DNA from: CAZSMC01 sp964607755 | GTDB taxonomy: Bacteria; Zhuqueibacterota; Zhuqueibacteria; Residuimicrobiales; Krinioviventaceae | Assembly: GCA_964607755.1 (NCBI GenBank) | Contig: CAZSMC010000035.1 | Span: 1 to 42,182 of the forward strand | Direction: 5' to 3' | Length of the DNA: 42,182 bases | Shown here: positions 17,000 through 25,194 of the stretch, one piece after another | Position numbering within the stretch: the stretch's first letter is position 1 | How the letters are laid out: each line of letters opens with the position of its first letter | Notes under the pieces: generated by a model | Told to the model about the DNA's origin: nothing | What the model saw: the letters and a program-made list of their open reading frames with translations, nothing else | Database searches by the model: none | Program-made: the position numbers and the translations under genes

Positions 17000-17500
17000 A
17001 TGCAAAATGTTTATATGATTGATCCCATAGATGCTCTCAAAATGGCTATTCAATCAGAACGCGAGATGAACAATTATTATAATAAAGCAGTCAATTTATT
17101 TGAAGATGAGGAATCGAGAAATATTATAAATGCTTTTTCCAGAAAAGCATCTGAAAATCGTCAAAAAGCAATAAACGCTTACAGTTCATTTAGCGGCAAG
17201 CGAATTTTATATCTGAATCTGGACCGGCGACACAGATTGAATACACTAATTCGCTGCGGGAATGATCCCAAAGAATCGATTATCATGGCCAAACGCAACG
17301 AGAAGGAATTAAAAGAGTTTTATGAAACTGTTTCTCACAGATTCATACAGGGTGATTTAAGAGCCTTTTTCAGAGAGCTAGCCGATATTCACAGAGCCCA
17401 GCTTTCGTTTCTCGAAACAGCCTTTGACGAAACTTCTGCTTTTGAAGAAGCTGACGCTGTCGAGGTTAACCACGAAAGGAAAAACGCAGAAGCGGCTTGA
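17000..17500 (+). CDS. Ferritin-like / rubrerythrin-type small helical protein
   Basis: I start this 166-residue protein at ATG 17000 because TAGGAGGT at 16987-16994 fits it; an upstream ATG at 16952 has no ribosome site. Two helical pairs are visible: IQSEREMNNYYNKAVNLFEDEESRNIINAF, and later AKRNEKELKEFYETVSHRF with FFRELADIHRAQLSFLE. The repeated E-x6-Y/E and E-x2-H spacing resembles the diiron helices of rubrerythrin-like proteins. Some metal ligands look degenerate, and there is no rubredoxin domain. It could handle iron or peroxide stress. A terminator follows, and the Fe-S operon begins beyond it. Confidence 0.6.
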   Translation: MQNVYMIDPIDALKMAIQSEREMNNYYNKAVNLFEDEESRNIINAFSRKASENRQKAINAYSSFSGKRILYLNLDRRHRLNTLIRCGNDPKESIIMAKRNEKELKEFYETVSHRFIQGDLRAFFRELADIHRAQLSFLETAFDETSAFEEADAVEVNHERKNAEAA

Positions 17501-17517
17501 GGGAAATCCGTTATTAG

Positions 17518-17557
17518 AAAAAAAGGCTCACAAGTTATATATTTGTGAGCCTTTTTT
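17518..17557 (+). terminator. Intrinsic terminator after the ferritin-like gene
   Basis: GGCTCACAA at 17525-17533 pairs with TTGTGAGCC at 17543-17551 across a 9-base loop. A T-run follows (17552-17557) and an A-run precedes, so it may act in both directions. It separates the ferritin-like gene from the iscS operon. Confidence 0.9.
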
Positions 17558-17653
17558 ATTTGCCCATCTTTTCCAGTCTTGCCTGACATCTTTCTTGATT
17601 TTCATCTCAATTTCAGTTATCTTTAAGTCTTGAATTTAATACAAAGGATGCCT

Positions 17654-18868
17654 ATGAAACAGATATACATGGATCATCACGCCACCACACCAATCGATAA
17701 AACAGTATTGGAAGCCATGTTACCCTATTTTACCGAGCAGTTTGGAAATCCCTCCAGTAATACGCATGAGTATGGGCACAAGGCGCGAATTGCTGTGGAA
17801 CAGGCGCGGTCTCAGGTGGCAGAATTGATTGGCGCCTCTACCCCGGATGAAATTATATTTACCAGTGGCGCGACAGAAGCTGATAACCTGGCCATCAAAG
17901 GCACAGCCCGGGCTCGCCGGGATCAAAAGAAAAAAAATATCATCACTATTCCCATAGAACACAAGGCAGTTCTTGATCCGTTAAAAAGTCTGAAAAAAGA
18001 AGGTATCGAAACCCGATTGGCTAAAATCGACTCTTACGGCGTGGTTGATCTCGATCATTTAAATTTTCTTATCGATGAAAATACCATTATGGTTTCTATT
18101 CAGGCGGCAAACAGCGAAGTTGGCACGCTGCAACCGGTTAAAGAAATTGGAGCGATAGCCAGAGAACATGATGTGCATTTTCACTGCGATGCGGTTCAAG
18201 TTCTGGGACGTGAAGATGTGAACGTCAAGCGCGATCACATCGATATGCTGTCAATTTCCGCGCACAAAATGTACGGTCCAAAAGGCATTGGGGCACTTTA
18301 TCTCCGCAAAGGCATCCGGCTTTCGCCAATCATTGACGGCGGTGGCCATGAACGCGGCATGCGTTCTGGTACGTTAAATGTACCCGGTATCGTCGGGCTG
18401 GGAAAAGCAGCCGAGATGGCAAAGGCGGAAATGCCTGCCGAAATTCCACGATTGCTCGACTTGAGAAAACGGCTGTCAAAAGGTATCGAAGAACGCATCG
18501 ATATGGTGCAACTCAACGGTCATCCAACCCGGCGGCTGCCTAATAATTTGAATTATGCTTTTTCTTATGTTGAAGGTGAATCAATTATCCTGGCCTGCCG
18601 GGATTTTGCCCTGTCCACCGGATCGGCATGCACTTCTGCTTCATTGCAGTCGTCTTATGTGCTCAAAGCATTGGGTCTGCCAGATTCGCTGGCGCATTGC
18701 TCCCTGCGTTTCGGACTGGGTAAAGGCAATACGATAGAACACATAGATATCTTGCTCGATCAACTGGAAAAAGGTGTGAAACGTCTCCGGAATATGTCGC
18801 CGCTATACGATATGGCCAAAGAAGGTGTGGATATTGATAAAATGCAATGGTCCGATCATCACGAATAA
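17654..18868 (+). CDS. iscS: Cysteine desulfurase IscS/NifS
   Basis: The 404-residue length equals that of E. coli IscS. ATG 17654 has AAAGG 6 bases upstream; two earlier in-frame starts fit less well. Key residues are H103 (IEHK), the PLP lysine K205 in SAHKMYGPKG, and the sulfur-carrying C326 in STGSACTSAS. The enzyme takes sulfur from cysteine as a persulfide for Fe-S clusters and thiolated tRNA. The iscU scaffold follows 11 bases later. No iscR, hscBA or fdx is present, so this is a minimal two-gene Fe-S system as often found in anaerobes. Downstream flavodiiron and lipoyl synthase genes both need iron or clusters. Confidence 0.96.
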   Translation: MKQIYMDHHATTPIDKTVLEAMLPYFTEQFGNPSSNTHEYGHKARIAVEQARSQVAELIGASTPDEIIFTSGATEADNLAIKGTARARRDQKKKNIITIPIEHKAVLDPLKSLKKEGIETRLAKIDSYGVVDLDHLNFLIDENTIMVSIQAANSEVGTLQPVKEIGAIAREHDVHFHCDAVQVLGREDVNVKRDHIDMLSISAHKMYGPKGIGALYLRKGIRLSPIIDGGGHERGMRSGTLNVPGIVGLGKAAEMAKAEMPAEIPRLLDLRKRLSKGIEERIDMVQLNGHPTRRLPNNLNYAFSYVEGESIILACRDFALSTGSACTSASLQSSYVLKALGLPDSLAHCSLRFGLGKGNTIEHIDILLDQLEKGVKRLRNMSPLYDMAKEGVDIDKMQWSDHHE

Positions 18869-18879
18869 GGAAAAGTGGC

Positions 18880-19269
18880 ATGGATGTGTGGGATGAATAT
18901 TCCGAAAAAGTAATGGAGCATTATGAACATCCACGTAACGTGGGCATTGTGGAAAATGCTAACGGAACCGGCGTTGTGGGCAATCCCTCTTGCGGCGATG
19001 TAATGAAACTCACGATTCTCGTTAAAGACGGCAAAATTAAAGATGTGAAATTTAAAACTTTTGGCTGTGGAGCAGCAATTGCAACCAGTTCTATGGTCAC
19101 CGAAATGGTGAAAGGTAAAACGCTGGATGAAGCCATTCGCATCACCAACAAGAGCGTGATGGAAGCGTTGGGTGGATTACCGAAAATAAAAAAACATTGT
19201 TCAGTGTTGGCGGAAGATGCGCTTCGCGCTGCGATTGAAGATTATCGAAAAAATCATCCGGAGAAATGA
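18880..19269 (+). CDS. iscU: Fe-S cluster scaffold IscU/NifU-like
   Basis: The 129-residue protein has the three scaffold cysteines: C38 in GNPSCGD, C63 in FGCGAAIATS and C107 in LPKIKKHCS. These form the transient [2Fe-2S] site. Length matches IscU (128). It would accept sulfur from IscS and hand finished clusters to apo-proteins such as LipA, encoded about 2.2 kb downstream. ATG 18880 follows AAGGAAAAG. The 'LPKIKKHCS' motif has the position of IscU's HscA-binding LPPVK motif, although no HscA gene is near. Confidence 0.96.
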   Translation: MDVWDEYSEKVMEHYEHPRNVGIVENANGTGVVGNPSCGDVMKLTILVKDGKIKDVKFKTFGCGAAIATSSMVTEMVKGKTLDEAIRITNKSVMEALGGLPKIKKHCSVLAEDALRAAIEDYRKNHPEK

Positions 19270-19334
19270 GGTTCTGTAAAGGACCATGCATCTCATCAGA
19301 ATCCAGTAGCTGTAGTTTAACATTTGGAGAGGCG

Positions 19335-19568
19335 ATGAACGATTATAAACTATATAAAGTCTATCATCTTGGCAATGCACATTGTTATCATCTGCATGTG
19401 GCGCGATCACCGGAAGAGGCGTTGCGTCGTTGCTTTGGCCATACCAATGCTACATTATCCGAAGAGCAGCGGGATAAAAGTTGCCGCGCAGAAGAAGTGA
19501 AAATAGACGGCTATACAATAAAAATTGAAAAAGAACGTTCAAAGGATATAGCAAATGAAACCATTTGA
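19335..19568 (+). CDS. Small conserved-looking Cys/His protein between iscU and the flavodiiron gene; unknown
   Basis: This 77-residue product starts at ATG 19335 behind TTTGGAGAGG; the reading frame extends upstream to 19266, but without a ribosome site. It has C17 in GNAHCYHLHV, C33 in RRCFGH and C50, and a charged C-terminus (KIDGYTIKIEKERSKD). No CxxC pair is present, so it is not a rubredoxin or ferredoxin. Its last 14 bases overlap the flavodiiron gene, so translation may be coupled. The name is unknown. The context suggests an Fe-S or redox accessory role, by inference only. Confidence 0.65.
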   Translation: MNDYKLYKVYHLGNAHCYHLHVARSPEEALRRCFGHTNATLSEEQRDKSCRAEEVKIDGYTIKIEKERSKDIANETI

Positions 19569-20745
19569 AATAAAAAACGGTGTCTACTGGTGCGGCGCAT
19601 TACACCCGGATTTGCGTGTTTTCGATATCATCATGACCACGAAAAACGGCAGCACATACAACAGCTATTTTATTGATGACCAGAAAAAAATAGTCATTGA
19701 TACAGTAAAAGAAAAATTCAGCGAACAATATCTTGAACATCTTGCCAGTCTCGTTAAACTCGATAGCATTGATTACATCGTGGTTCAGCATAACGAACCG
19801 GATCATTCCGGCAGCTTGACCGCTTTGCTGGATGCGGCGCCACACGCCAAAATAGTCTGCTCAAAAGGTGCGGTGAGGTTTGTTTCAAATATCATCAACC
19901 GGGATGCGGAAATACTGCCGGTGAAAAATGGTGACACGCTAGAACTTGGACAGCGCACTCTGCAATTTATTGTCGCTCCGAATGTGCACTGGCCAGACAC
20001 AATGATGACGGTTAGCGGTCAGGATAAAATCCTGTTCCCGTGTGACATGTTCGGCGCCCATTTTTGCGACAGCCGCATGATCAATGACAAAATAACCGGC
20101 GATACCTGGCCGGATTTTCAGGACTATTTTGACAAGATTATGCGGCCATTCAAAAATCATGTTCGCAAAGCTTTGGAGAAAATTGAACCTCTTGAATATG
20201 ACGTACTGGCGCCTTCGCATGGGCCAGTCTTGCGCGCTGATATCGAAAAGTATGTAAACGCTTATGCTGAATGGTCTGCTCCGCTGCCAGCAAATGATCC
20301 TCCATTGGTACTGATTTATTTTGCCACTGCCCACGGAAACACCAAGATCATGGCCAATAAAATAGCCAAAGGAATAAGATCACAAAACCTGGATGCTCAA
20401 GTATACGATGCTGAAAATATTAACATGCAGGACCACCTTGATCGCATTGAAAAAGCTGATGCGCTCGTTCTCGGTTCTCCGACCATCAATAATGATGCGG
20501 TGAAACCGGTGTGGGATGTGGTGAATAGTTTGGCTACAATCGATGTTAAAGGAAAACTGGCAGCCAGCTTTGGTTCTTACGGATGGAGCGGTGAAGCGGT
20601 TAAAATGCTGGATGAAAGATTGTCCGCGCTGAAATTTAAAGTACCGTTGGAAGGATTGACCAGTATTTTAGTGCCTGGAACAGAGGAGTTACAGGCATGT
20701 TATGATTTTGGTGTGACAATTGCCGGGAATTTGAAGAACGAGTAA
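19555..20745 (+). CDS. Flavodiiron protein (FprA/ROO family)
   Basis: The 396-residue protein joins a metallo-beta-lactamase-like diiron domain (1-250) to a flavodoxin domain (about 254-396). The iron ligands H79-x-E81-x-D83-H84, H145, D164 and the later APSHGP histidine are all present. The flavodoxin phosphate loop reads YFATAHGNTKIMA. Flavodiiron proteins reduce O2 to water or NO to N2O in the cytoplasm and protect anaerobes. There is no C-terminal rubredoxin, so a separate donor is needed. AAAGGA precedes ATG 19555. O2 and NO preference cannot be told from sequence. Confidence 0.95.
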   Translation: MKPFEIKNGVYWCGALHPDLRVFDIIMTTKNGSTYNSYFIDDQKKIVIDTVKEKFSEQYLEHLASLVKLDSIDYIVVQHNEPDHSGSLTALLDAAPHAKIVCSKGAVRFVSNIINRDAEILPVKNGDTLELGQRTLQFIVAPNVHWPDTMMTVSGQDKILFPCDMFGAHFCDSRMINDKITGDTWPDFQDYFDKIMRPFKNHVRKALEKIEPLEYDVLAPSHGPVLRADIEKYVNAYAEWSAPLPANDPPLVLIYFATAHGNTKIMANKIAKGIRSQNLDAQVYDAENINMQDHLDRIEKADALVLGSPTINNDAVKPVWDVVNSLATIDVKGKLAASFGSYGWSGEAVKMLDERLSALKFKVPLEGLTSILVPGTEELQACYDFGVTIAGNLKNE

Positions 20746-20772
20746 AAAAATTCATGTTCGGAAAGGGGTATT

Positions 20773-21462
20773 GTGAACGCAGAAATAGAATATAAAGTTT
20801 TAGACCTCGGATTTGTGCGTTTGGTCGATTTTATGGGCGGTGACCAGTCGGTCGTGCAAGCTGCCCGGGTATCCATCGGCAAAGGTATTACCAATGACGA
20901 GCGCGACCAGAGGCTTGTCAATTTTTTGCTGGGTAATGGCCACGAGACCCCTTTTGAACATTCAGTTTTCAAGTTTCATATCAAATGCCCTTTGTTTGTT
21001 GCGCGTCAGTGGTTTCGGCATCGCATTGCCAGTTACAATGAAATTTCCGGCCGGTACACCAAAATGAAAGACGAATGCTGCCTGCCGGATAAATTGCGCA
21101 GTCAAAAGGCTAAAAACTATAAATATGAATTTATTCAAGATGATGTAAATGATTCTTTGCGACAAAAAATTCAGGATCATTACGAAAAATCATTTGAACT
21201 ATATAATGAACTTTTGGAGAACAATGTCGCCAAAGAACACGCCCGCATCGTGTTACCGCTGGCACTTTATACGCAATTTTACTGGACGATTAACGCCAGG
21301 GCGTTGATGAACTTTTTAAACCTGCGAATGGATGAACACGCCCAGTACGAAATACGCCAGTACGCCTATGTAATAAATGAAATTTTTCGAATAAAGATGC
21401 CCTGGTCGCACGATGCGTTTTTGAAATATGTCGTCCGTGATGAAAAATGGACTGGGGAATGA
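20773..21462 (+). CDS. thyX: Flavin-dependent thymidylate synthase ThyX
   Basis: The 229-residue protein has the diagnostic RHRxxSxNExSxR motif at R82-R94 (RHRIASYNEISGR), which binds FAD and dUMP. It makes dTMP from dUMP using methylene-tetrahydrofolate and reduced flavin. The start is GTG 20773 behind GAAAGGGG. Length is normal (210-250). It lies 27 bases after the flavodiiron gene and overlaps lipA by 4 bases (ATGA). ThyX use is common in anaerobes and microaerophiles. Confidence 0.97.
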   Translation: MNAEIEYKVLDLGFVRLVDFMGGDQSVVQAARVSIGKGITNDERDQRLVNFLLGNGHETPFEHSVFKFHIKCPLFVARQWFRHRIASYNEISGRYTKMKDECCLPDKLRSQKAKNYKYEFIQDDVNDSLRQKIQDHYEKSFELYNELLENNVAKEHARIVLPLALYTQFYWTINARALMNFLNLRMDEHAQYEIRQYAYVINEIFRIKMPWSHDAFLKYVVRDEKWTGE

Positions 21463-22328
21463 AAAAAACAAATAACAAAAAGCCTCCCTGGCTAAAAGTA
21501 AAATTACCCGGCGGTGAAGATTATAATAGAGTAAACAAACTGGTTCATGCCGGCGGATTGCATACTGTATGTCAAAGTGCAAAATGTCCGAATATCGGCG
21601 AATGCTGGAGCCGGCGGACAGCTACGTTTATGATTTTAGGTGACGTCTGTACGCGGAATTGCCGGTTCTGCGCTGTGCCAGACGGCGCACCTTCGCCGGT
21701 AGACTCTGATGAACCTCTGCTGGTTGCACAGGCTGTTAAAACGCTGGATCTGAAGTATGCTGTCATTACGTCAGTAACAAGAGATGATCTCGAGGACGGC
21801 GGGGCTCAGCATTTTGCTGAAACTATAATGGCTATTCGTCAACAACAGCCGAACTGCAAGGTCGAAGTTCTTATCCCAGATTTCAACGGTAGCTATAATG
21901 CCCTGCAAACGGTTCTGCAGACAAAACCCGATGTTTTAAATCATAATCTGGAAACTGTGCCCAGGCTTTATCCGCAAGCCAGGCCGATGGCGGATTATAA
22001 CCAATCGTTGCAGCTCTTAAAACGCGCACACGAACGTGGCGCAATCACCAAAACCGGTTTGATGGTGGGTTTGGGTGAAAATTTAGATGAAATATATCAG
22101 GTCATGGAACAGGTTATAAATGTCTCGTGCAAAATGCTGACTATTGGTCAGTATTTGCAGCCAACAAAAAATCATTTGCCTGTTCAACGATTTGTGAACC
22201 CGGATGAATTTACTCAGTTAAAAAAACACGGGTTGGACATGGGATTCTCGCACATCGAAGCGGGTCCTCTGGTTCGCAGCTCGTATCATGCAGATAAACA
22301 ATTTGACGAGTCCTGTCAGGACTTTTAA
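21459..22328 (+). CDS. lipA: Lipoyl synthase (radical SAM)
   Basis: The 289-residue protein starts at ATG 21459, which overlaps the thyX stop; an ATG 12 bases earlier is possible. The auxiliary cluster cysteines are C38, C43 and C49 (CQSAKCPNIGEC). The radical-SAM cysteines are C64, C68 and C71 (CTRNCRFC). The C-terminal RSSYHA serine motif is present. LipA inserts two sulfurs into octanoyl-protein to make lipoate for 2-oxoacid dehydrogenases and the glycine system, sacrificing its auxiliary cluster each turn. The IscSU genes upstream could support its repair. lipB or lipM is not nearby. Confidence 0.97.
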   Translation: MKKTNNKKPPWLKVKLPGGEDYNRVNKLVHAGGLHTVCQSAKCPNIGECWSRRTATFMILGDVCTRNCRFCAVPDGAPSPVDSDEPLLVAQAVKTLDLKYAVITSVTRDDLEDGGAQHFAETIMAIRQQQPNCKVEVLIPDFNGSYNALQTVLQTKPDVLNHNLETVPRLYPQARPMADYNQSLQLLKRAHERGAITKTGLMVGLGENLDEIYQVMEQVINVSCKMLTIGQYLQPTKNHLPVQRFVNPDEFTQLKKHGLDMGFSHIEAGPLVRSSYHADKQFDESCQDF

Positions 22329-22355
22329 AATCGAAAAAACAATGATAGATTGCTT

Positions 22356-22946
22356 ATGGCACTTTTAGATGTAATACATTACGGCCATCCCACACTGCGC
22401 AAGATTGCCGAACCTTATGAAAAAGATGAAATCGATCCGGATTTTATTCGCGATATGTTGGACACAATGCATACCAAAGATGGCGTGGGTCTCGCTGCTC
22501 CGCAGGTCAATGTTTCAAAGCGTTTAATCATGTGCTATGACGGTGAAAACGAATACGTGTTCATCAATCCGACGATACTGGCACATAGTGAAGCAGAAAA
22601 CGTGGATGACGAGGGTTGTCTCAGCTTGCCCGGACTGGAAGCCAGCGTGTCGCGGTATCAAAAAGTTATTGTCAGAGCGCGGGATGCAGACTGGAATAAG
22701 GTGAACATAACAGCCCGCGGTTTGTTGTCGGTTATTCTGCAGCACGAGATCGACCATATCAACGGTGTTCTGTACATCGACCGGGCAGATATATCAGCCC
22801 TCAAATGGACAGAAGCGGAGATTGTGCCTGAACAATGGCGTCAACAAAAAACGACACTGGAGGAAGCGCAGCGGTTTTTTAAGAATAAATTTCATGGAAA
22901 AGGCCAGGAACTGGTTTTCGAACCTGTATCGGAAAAAGTTGCTTAA
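22356..22946 (+). CDS. def: Peptide deformylase
   Basis: The 196-residue enzyme removes the formyl group from new proteins. All three motifs are present: GVGLAAPQ (43-50), EGCLSLPG with metal ligand C88, and HEIDH with H130, E131 and H134. I start at ATG 22356; a TTG two codons earlier is the alternative. No clear ribosome site is visible, and the gene lies 27 bases after lipA. The C-terminus extends about 25 residues beyond the core with charged residues. fmt, its usual neighbour, is absent. Confidence 0.96.
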   Translation: MALLDVIHYGHPTLRKIAEPYEKDEIDPDFIRDMLDTMHTKDGVGLAAPQVNVSKRLIMCYDGENEYVFINPTILAHSEAENVDDEGCLSLPGLEASVSRYQKVIVRARDADWNKVNITARGLLSVILQHEIDHINGVLYIDRADISALKWTEAEIVPEQWRQQKTTLEEAQRFFKNKFHGKGQELVFEPVSEKVA

Positions 22947-23131
22947 TATTTTGTAAAGAAATAAGCGTAAAAGATTGTTTTCGATGGGGTTGTTTAATCA
23001 TTACACAGTGGTAATGTATGGCCTAAAAAGCGCAAAATAACAACGGTCTGACCTGAAAATTACAGTCCCTGAGTTTTAAAAATATCCTGTTTCAATCACT
23101 GTTTCCAATTTTAAATAAAACCGGAGCATTT

Positions 23132-23899
23132 ATGAAAGGAATTGTGCTGGCAGCAGGTTACGCGACTCGGCTTTATCCACTAACCGAGGATCGTCCAAAA
23201 CCGTTATTGCGGGTGGGTGAAAAAACGATTTTAGATTATCTTTTGGATGGCTTGAAATCCCTTTCGGGATTGGATGTTGTTTGCATTGTTACGAATGAAA
23301 AATTTTACTCCACTTTTCAGGAATGGTCGGAAATCGTCAAATCGAGCGGACGCTATCCCGATTTTCAGATCAACATAGTCAATGACGGTACAACGAGCAA
23401 TGAGACCCGTCTCGGTGCCATTGCTGATATTCAGTATGTGATTGGTCAGGAGCACATTGACGATGAACTTTTGGTGGCAGCCGGTGACAATATTTTTCAA
23501 TGCAATTTTACAGAGTTGGAACGGTTTTATCGCACAAAACAAAGTGATGTAATAGTTGCCCAGGAATTAAATGATCCCGAGCGGCTCAAACAGCGCGGCG
23601 TGGTTCTTTTTGACGAAAATAACAAGGTTATTTCTTTTGAAGAAAAACCGGACCATCCAAAATCAAATTATGTTTGTCCGGCATTGTATATTCACAAACG
23701 GGAAACTGTTCCAATGTATAAAAAGTATCTCGATGCCGGCAACAATCCAGATGCGCCCGGACACTTTATCAAATGGCTTTATCCGAAAATATCTCTGCAT
23801 GCTTTTGTCATGGAAGAGCCTGCTATAGATATTGGAACGAAAAAAGTTTATGAGCACGTGTATCAAGATTTTAAAATGAAAAGAAATTTAACAGATTAA
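23132..23899 (+). CDS. Sugar-phosphate nucleotidyltransferase
   Basis: The 255-residue protein begins MKGIVLAAGYATRLYPLTED, the NTP-transferase signature that binds nucleotide phosphates, followed by the RPKPLL lysine site. AAGDNIF supplies the metal-binding Asp, and EEKP and PALYIH match glucose-1-phosphate thymidylyl/uridylyltransferases. It is shorter than RmlA (about 290), so the substrate is uncertain. It would activate a hexose-1-phosphate to an NDP-sugar in the cytoplasm. CGGAG precedes ATG 23132. The following ROK kinase may supply sugar phosphate; this link is inference. The 185-base gap before it holds only a small CATTAC/GTAATG hairpin. Confidence 0.88.
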   Translation: MKGIVLAAGYATRLYPLTEDRPKPLLRVGEKTILDYLLDGLKSLSGLDVVCIVTNEKFYSTFQEWSEIVKSSGRYPDFQINIVNDGTTSNETRLGAIADIQYVIGQEHIDDELLVAAGDNIFQCNFTELERFYRTKQSDVIVAQELNDPERLKQRGVVLFDENNKVISFEEKPDHPKSNYVCPALYIHKRETVPMYKKYLDAGNNPDAPGHFIKWLYPKISLHAFVMEEPAIDIGTKKVYEHVYQDFKMKRNLTD

Positions 23900-24007
23900 T
23901 TCGAAAAAATGGAAATCCGTTCTTTTTAAATCTAATTATACTTGATTTAAATATTAATGATTGTTAAATTTCCGGTCATTATTCGGAAAAAAAATTTGGG
24001 AGTTTGG

Positions 24008-24970
24008 ATGAGCAACAAAAGAAACCTGTTTATTGGATTAGATCTCGGCGGAACGTTTTTAAAGTATGCGCTTGGAACACCGGAAGGAGAGCTTTTAATA
24101 AAAGACAAGAAACCAAGCAAAGCAAATGAATCTCAGGACGAGGTTTTTAACGTTATTTTCGAAACCATCTCTGAATTAAAAGAAAAAGCTGCTGAATTTG
24201 ACGGTCAGGTTGCCGCTATCGGACTCGGCAGTCCCGGCGCGGTTCATTTCGAGGAATGCCGTTTAATTGGCAGCACACCCAATATTGAAAACTGGACCGA
24301 CGCACCTATTCGCAAAAGGGTAGAAGGTCAGTTTGATATTCCTATCTGGGCGGATAATGACGCAAATGTAATGGCTTTTGGCGAGGCGCGGCAAGGCGCG
24401 GCAAAAGGACGTAAAAATGTGCTGTGCGCTACACTCGGAACCGGCATCGGCGGGGGTATTCTTATCGACGGTGAACTGTACCGGGGAACTCATTACGCCG
24501 GTTCTGAAATCGGTCATATTATGATTGTTCACAACGGCCGGAAATGCAATTGTGGTGGGCGAGGTTGTTTTGAGCAGTACGCTTCAGCACCCGCCATGCT
24601 TCGCAGTTACAGCGAAAAAATGAAATCTCTTAATAAATCGGTACCTGAAAACATAAACACAGAGTACATATTTCAGCAGGCAAAAAAAGGCGAGGCCGAA
24701 GCCCAACAAACGATTGATGAAGCGTGTGATTACCTGGGGACAGGTTTTGCCAGCCTGGTTAATGTTTTTAATCCTGAAATGCTCGTTCTTGGCGGTGGCG
24801 TGGCTGATGCTGGTGACCATTTTATCGAAAAAATTGAAGGCGCTATACACGACAGGGCCATGAACCCTGCATTAAGAGGTTTTGAAGTGGCTCATGCTCA
24901 GTTAAAAAACGATGCCGGCGTTACCGGAGCAATCAGTATGGCTTTTGAAATGTATGAAAAAACAAAATAA
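24008..24970 (+). CDS. ROK-family sugar kinase (glucokinase-like)
   Basis: I start at ATG 24008 behind GGGAG; the frame extends to 23957 without support. In the 320-residue product, DLGGT (12-16) is the phosphate loop and D118 in WADNDAN is the catalytic base. The ROK zinc site is H170, C180, C182 and C187 in the IGH...CNCGGRGCFEQ region. No helix-turn-helix precedes the kinase fold, so it is an enzyme rather than a ROK repressor. Glucose is the most likely substrate. N-acetylmannosamine or another hexose is possible. Confidence 0.92.
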   Translation: MSNKRNLFIGLDLGGTFLKYALGTPEGELLIKDKKPSKANESQDEVFNVIFETISELKEKAAEFDGQVAAIGLGSPGAVHFEECRLIGSTPNIENWTDAPIRKRVEGQFDIPIWADNDANVMAFGEARQGAAKGRKNVLCATLGTGIGGGILIDGELYRGTHYAGSEIGHIMIVHNGRKCNCGGRGCFEQYASAPAMLRSYSEKMKSLNKSVPENINTEYIFQQAKKGEAEAQQTIDEACDYLGTGFASLVNVFNPEMLVLGGGVADAGDHFIEKIEGAIHDRAMNPALRGFEVAHAQLKNDAGVTGAISMAFEMYEKTK

Positions 24971-24973
24971 GCC

Positions 24974-25002
24974 TTGCATCTTTGCTCGATCTGTTTTAAA
25001 TT
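24974..25002 (+). promoter_or_regulatory. Possible promoter of the histidine operon
   Basis: TTGCAT at 24974-24979 and TAAATT at 24997-25002 are 17 bases apart, a standard sigma-70 spacing, and lie 27 bases before the leader-peptide ATG. Each box matches only half to two thirds of the consensus. The position, just after the kinase stop and just before the leader ORF, supports it. Confidence 0.35.
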
Positions 25003-25028
25003 TTTGTTTAATTTTAAGGATAATAAAT

Positions 25029-25091
25029 ATGTATCTTTATCATGAACAACATTCTCATCATCATCTGATCCCTTTATCGGGAGGTTGGTAA
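25029..25091 (+). CDS. hisL: Histidine leader peptide of the his attenuator
   Basis: A 20-codon ORF starts at ATG 25029 with AAGGA 9 bases upstream and ends at TAA 25089-25091. The peptide, starting MYLYHEQHSHHHL, has five histidines within eight residues, at codons 5, 8, 10, 11 and 12 (25041-25064). Such a His-run in a short ORF just before hisG is the hallmark of ribosome-mediated attenuation as in enterobacterial hisL, though this peptide is not alignable beyond the histidines. Ribosome stalling here senses scarce charged histidine tRNA. Confidence 0.9.
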   Translation: MYLYHEQHSHHHLIPLSGGW

Positions 25092-25157
25092 CGTGCATAT
25101 TGTGACGTATGAGCTGAACGCGCTAAAGCCTTCCGACTGACCCGGAGGGCTTTTTTT
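25078..25157 (+). terminator. his attenuator: alternative antiterminator and terminator hairpins
   Basis: The terminator joins AAAGCCTTCCG (25125-25135) and CGGAGGGCTTT (25143-25153) across 7 bases, followed by a T-run to 25157. The same CCTTCCG (25129-25135) can instead pair with CGGGAGG (25078-25084), which lies at the end of the leader ORF (one G-U pair). A ribosome stalled on the His codons would leave 25078-25084 free and favour the antiterminator. One that reaches the stop at 25089 would cover it and allow termination. The geometry is complete; folding was done by eye. Confidence 0.88.
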
Positions 25158-25194
25158 ATGAATTATTGCAAAAAACGAATGAAAAGGAGATGAC

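Noticed and set aside
22999..23016. CATTAC/GTAATG hairpin before the nucleotidyltransferase gene
   Set aside because: It has only six pairs, no T-run, and no relation to a ribosome site; likely chance.
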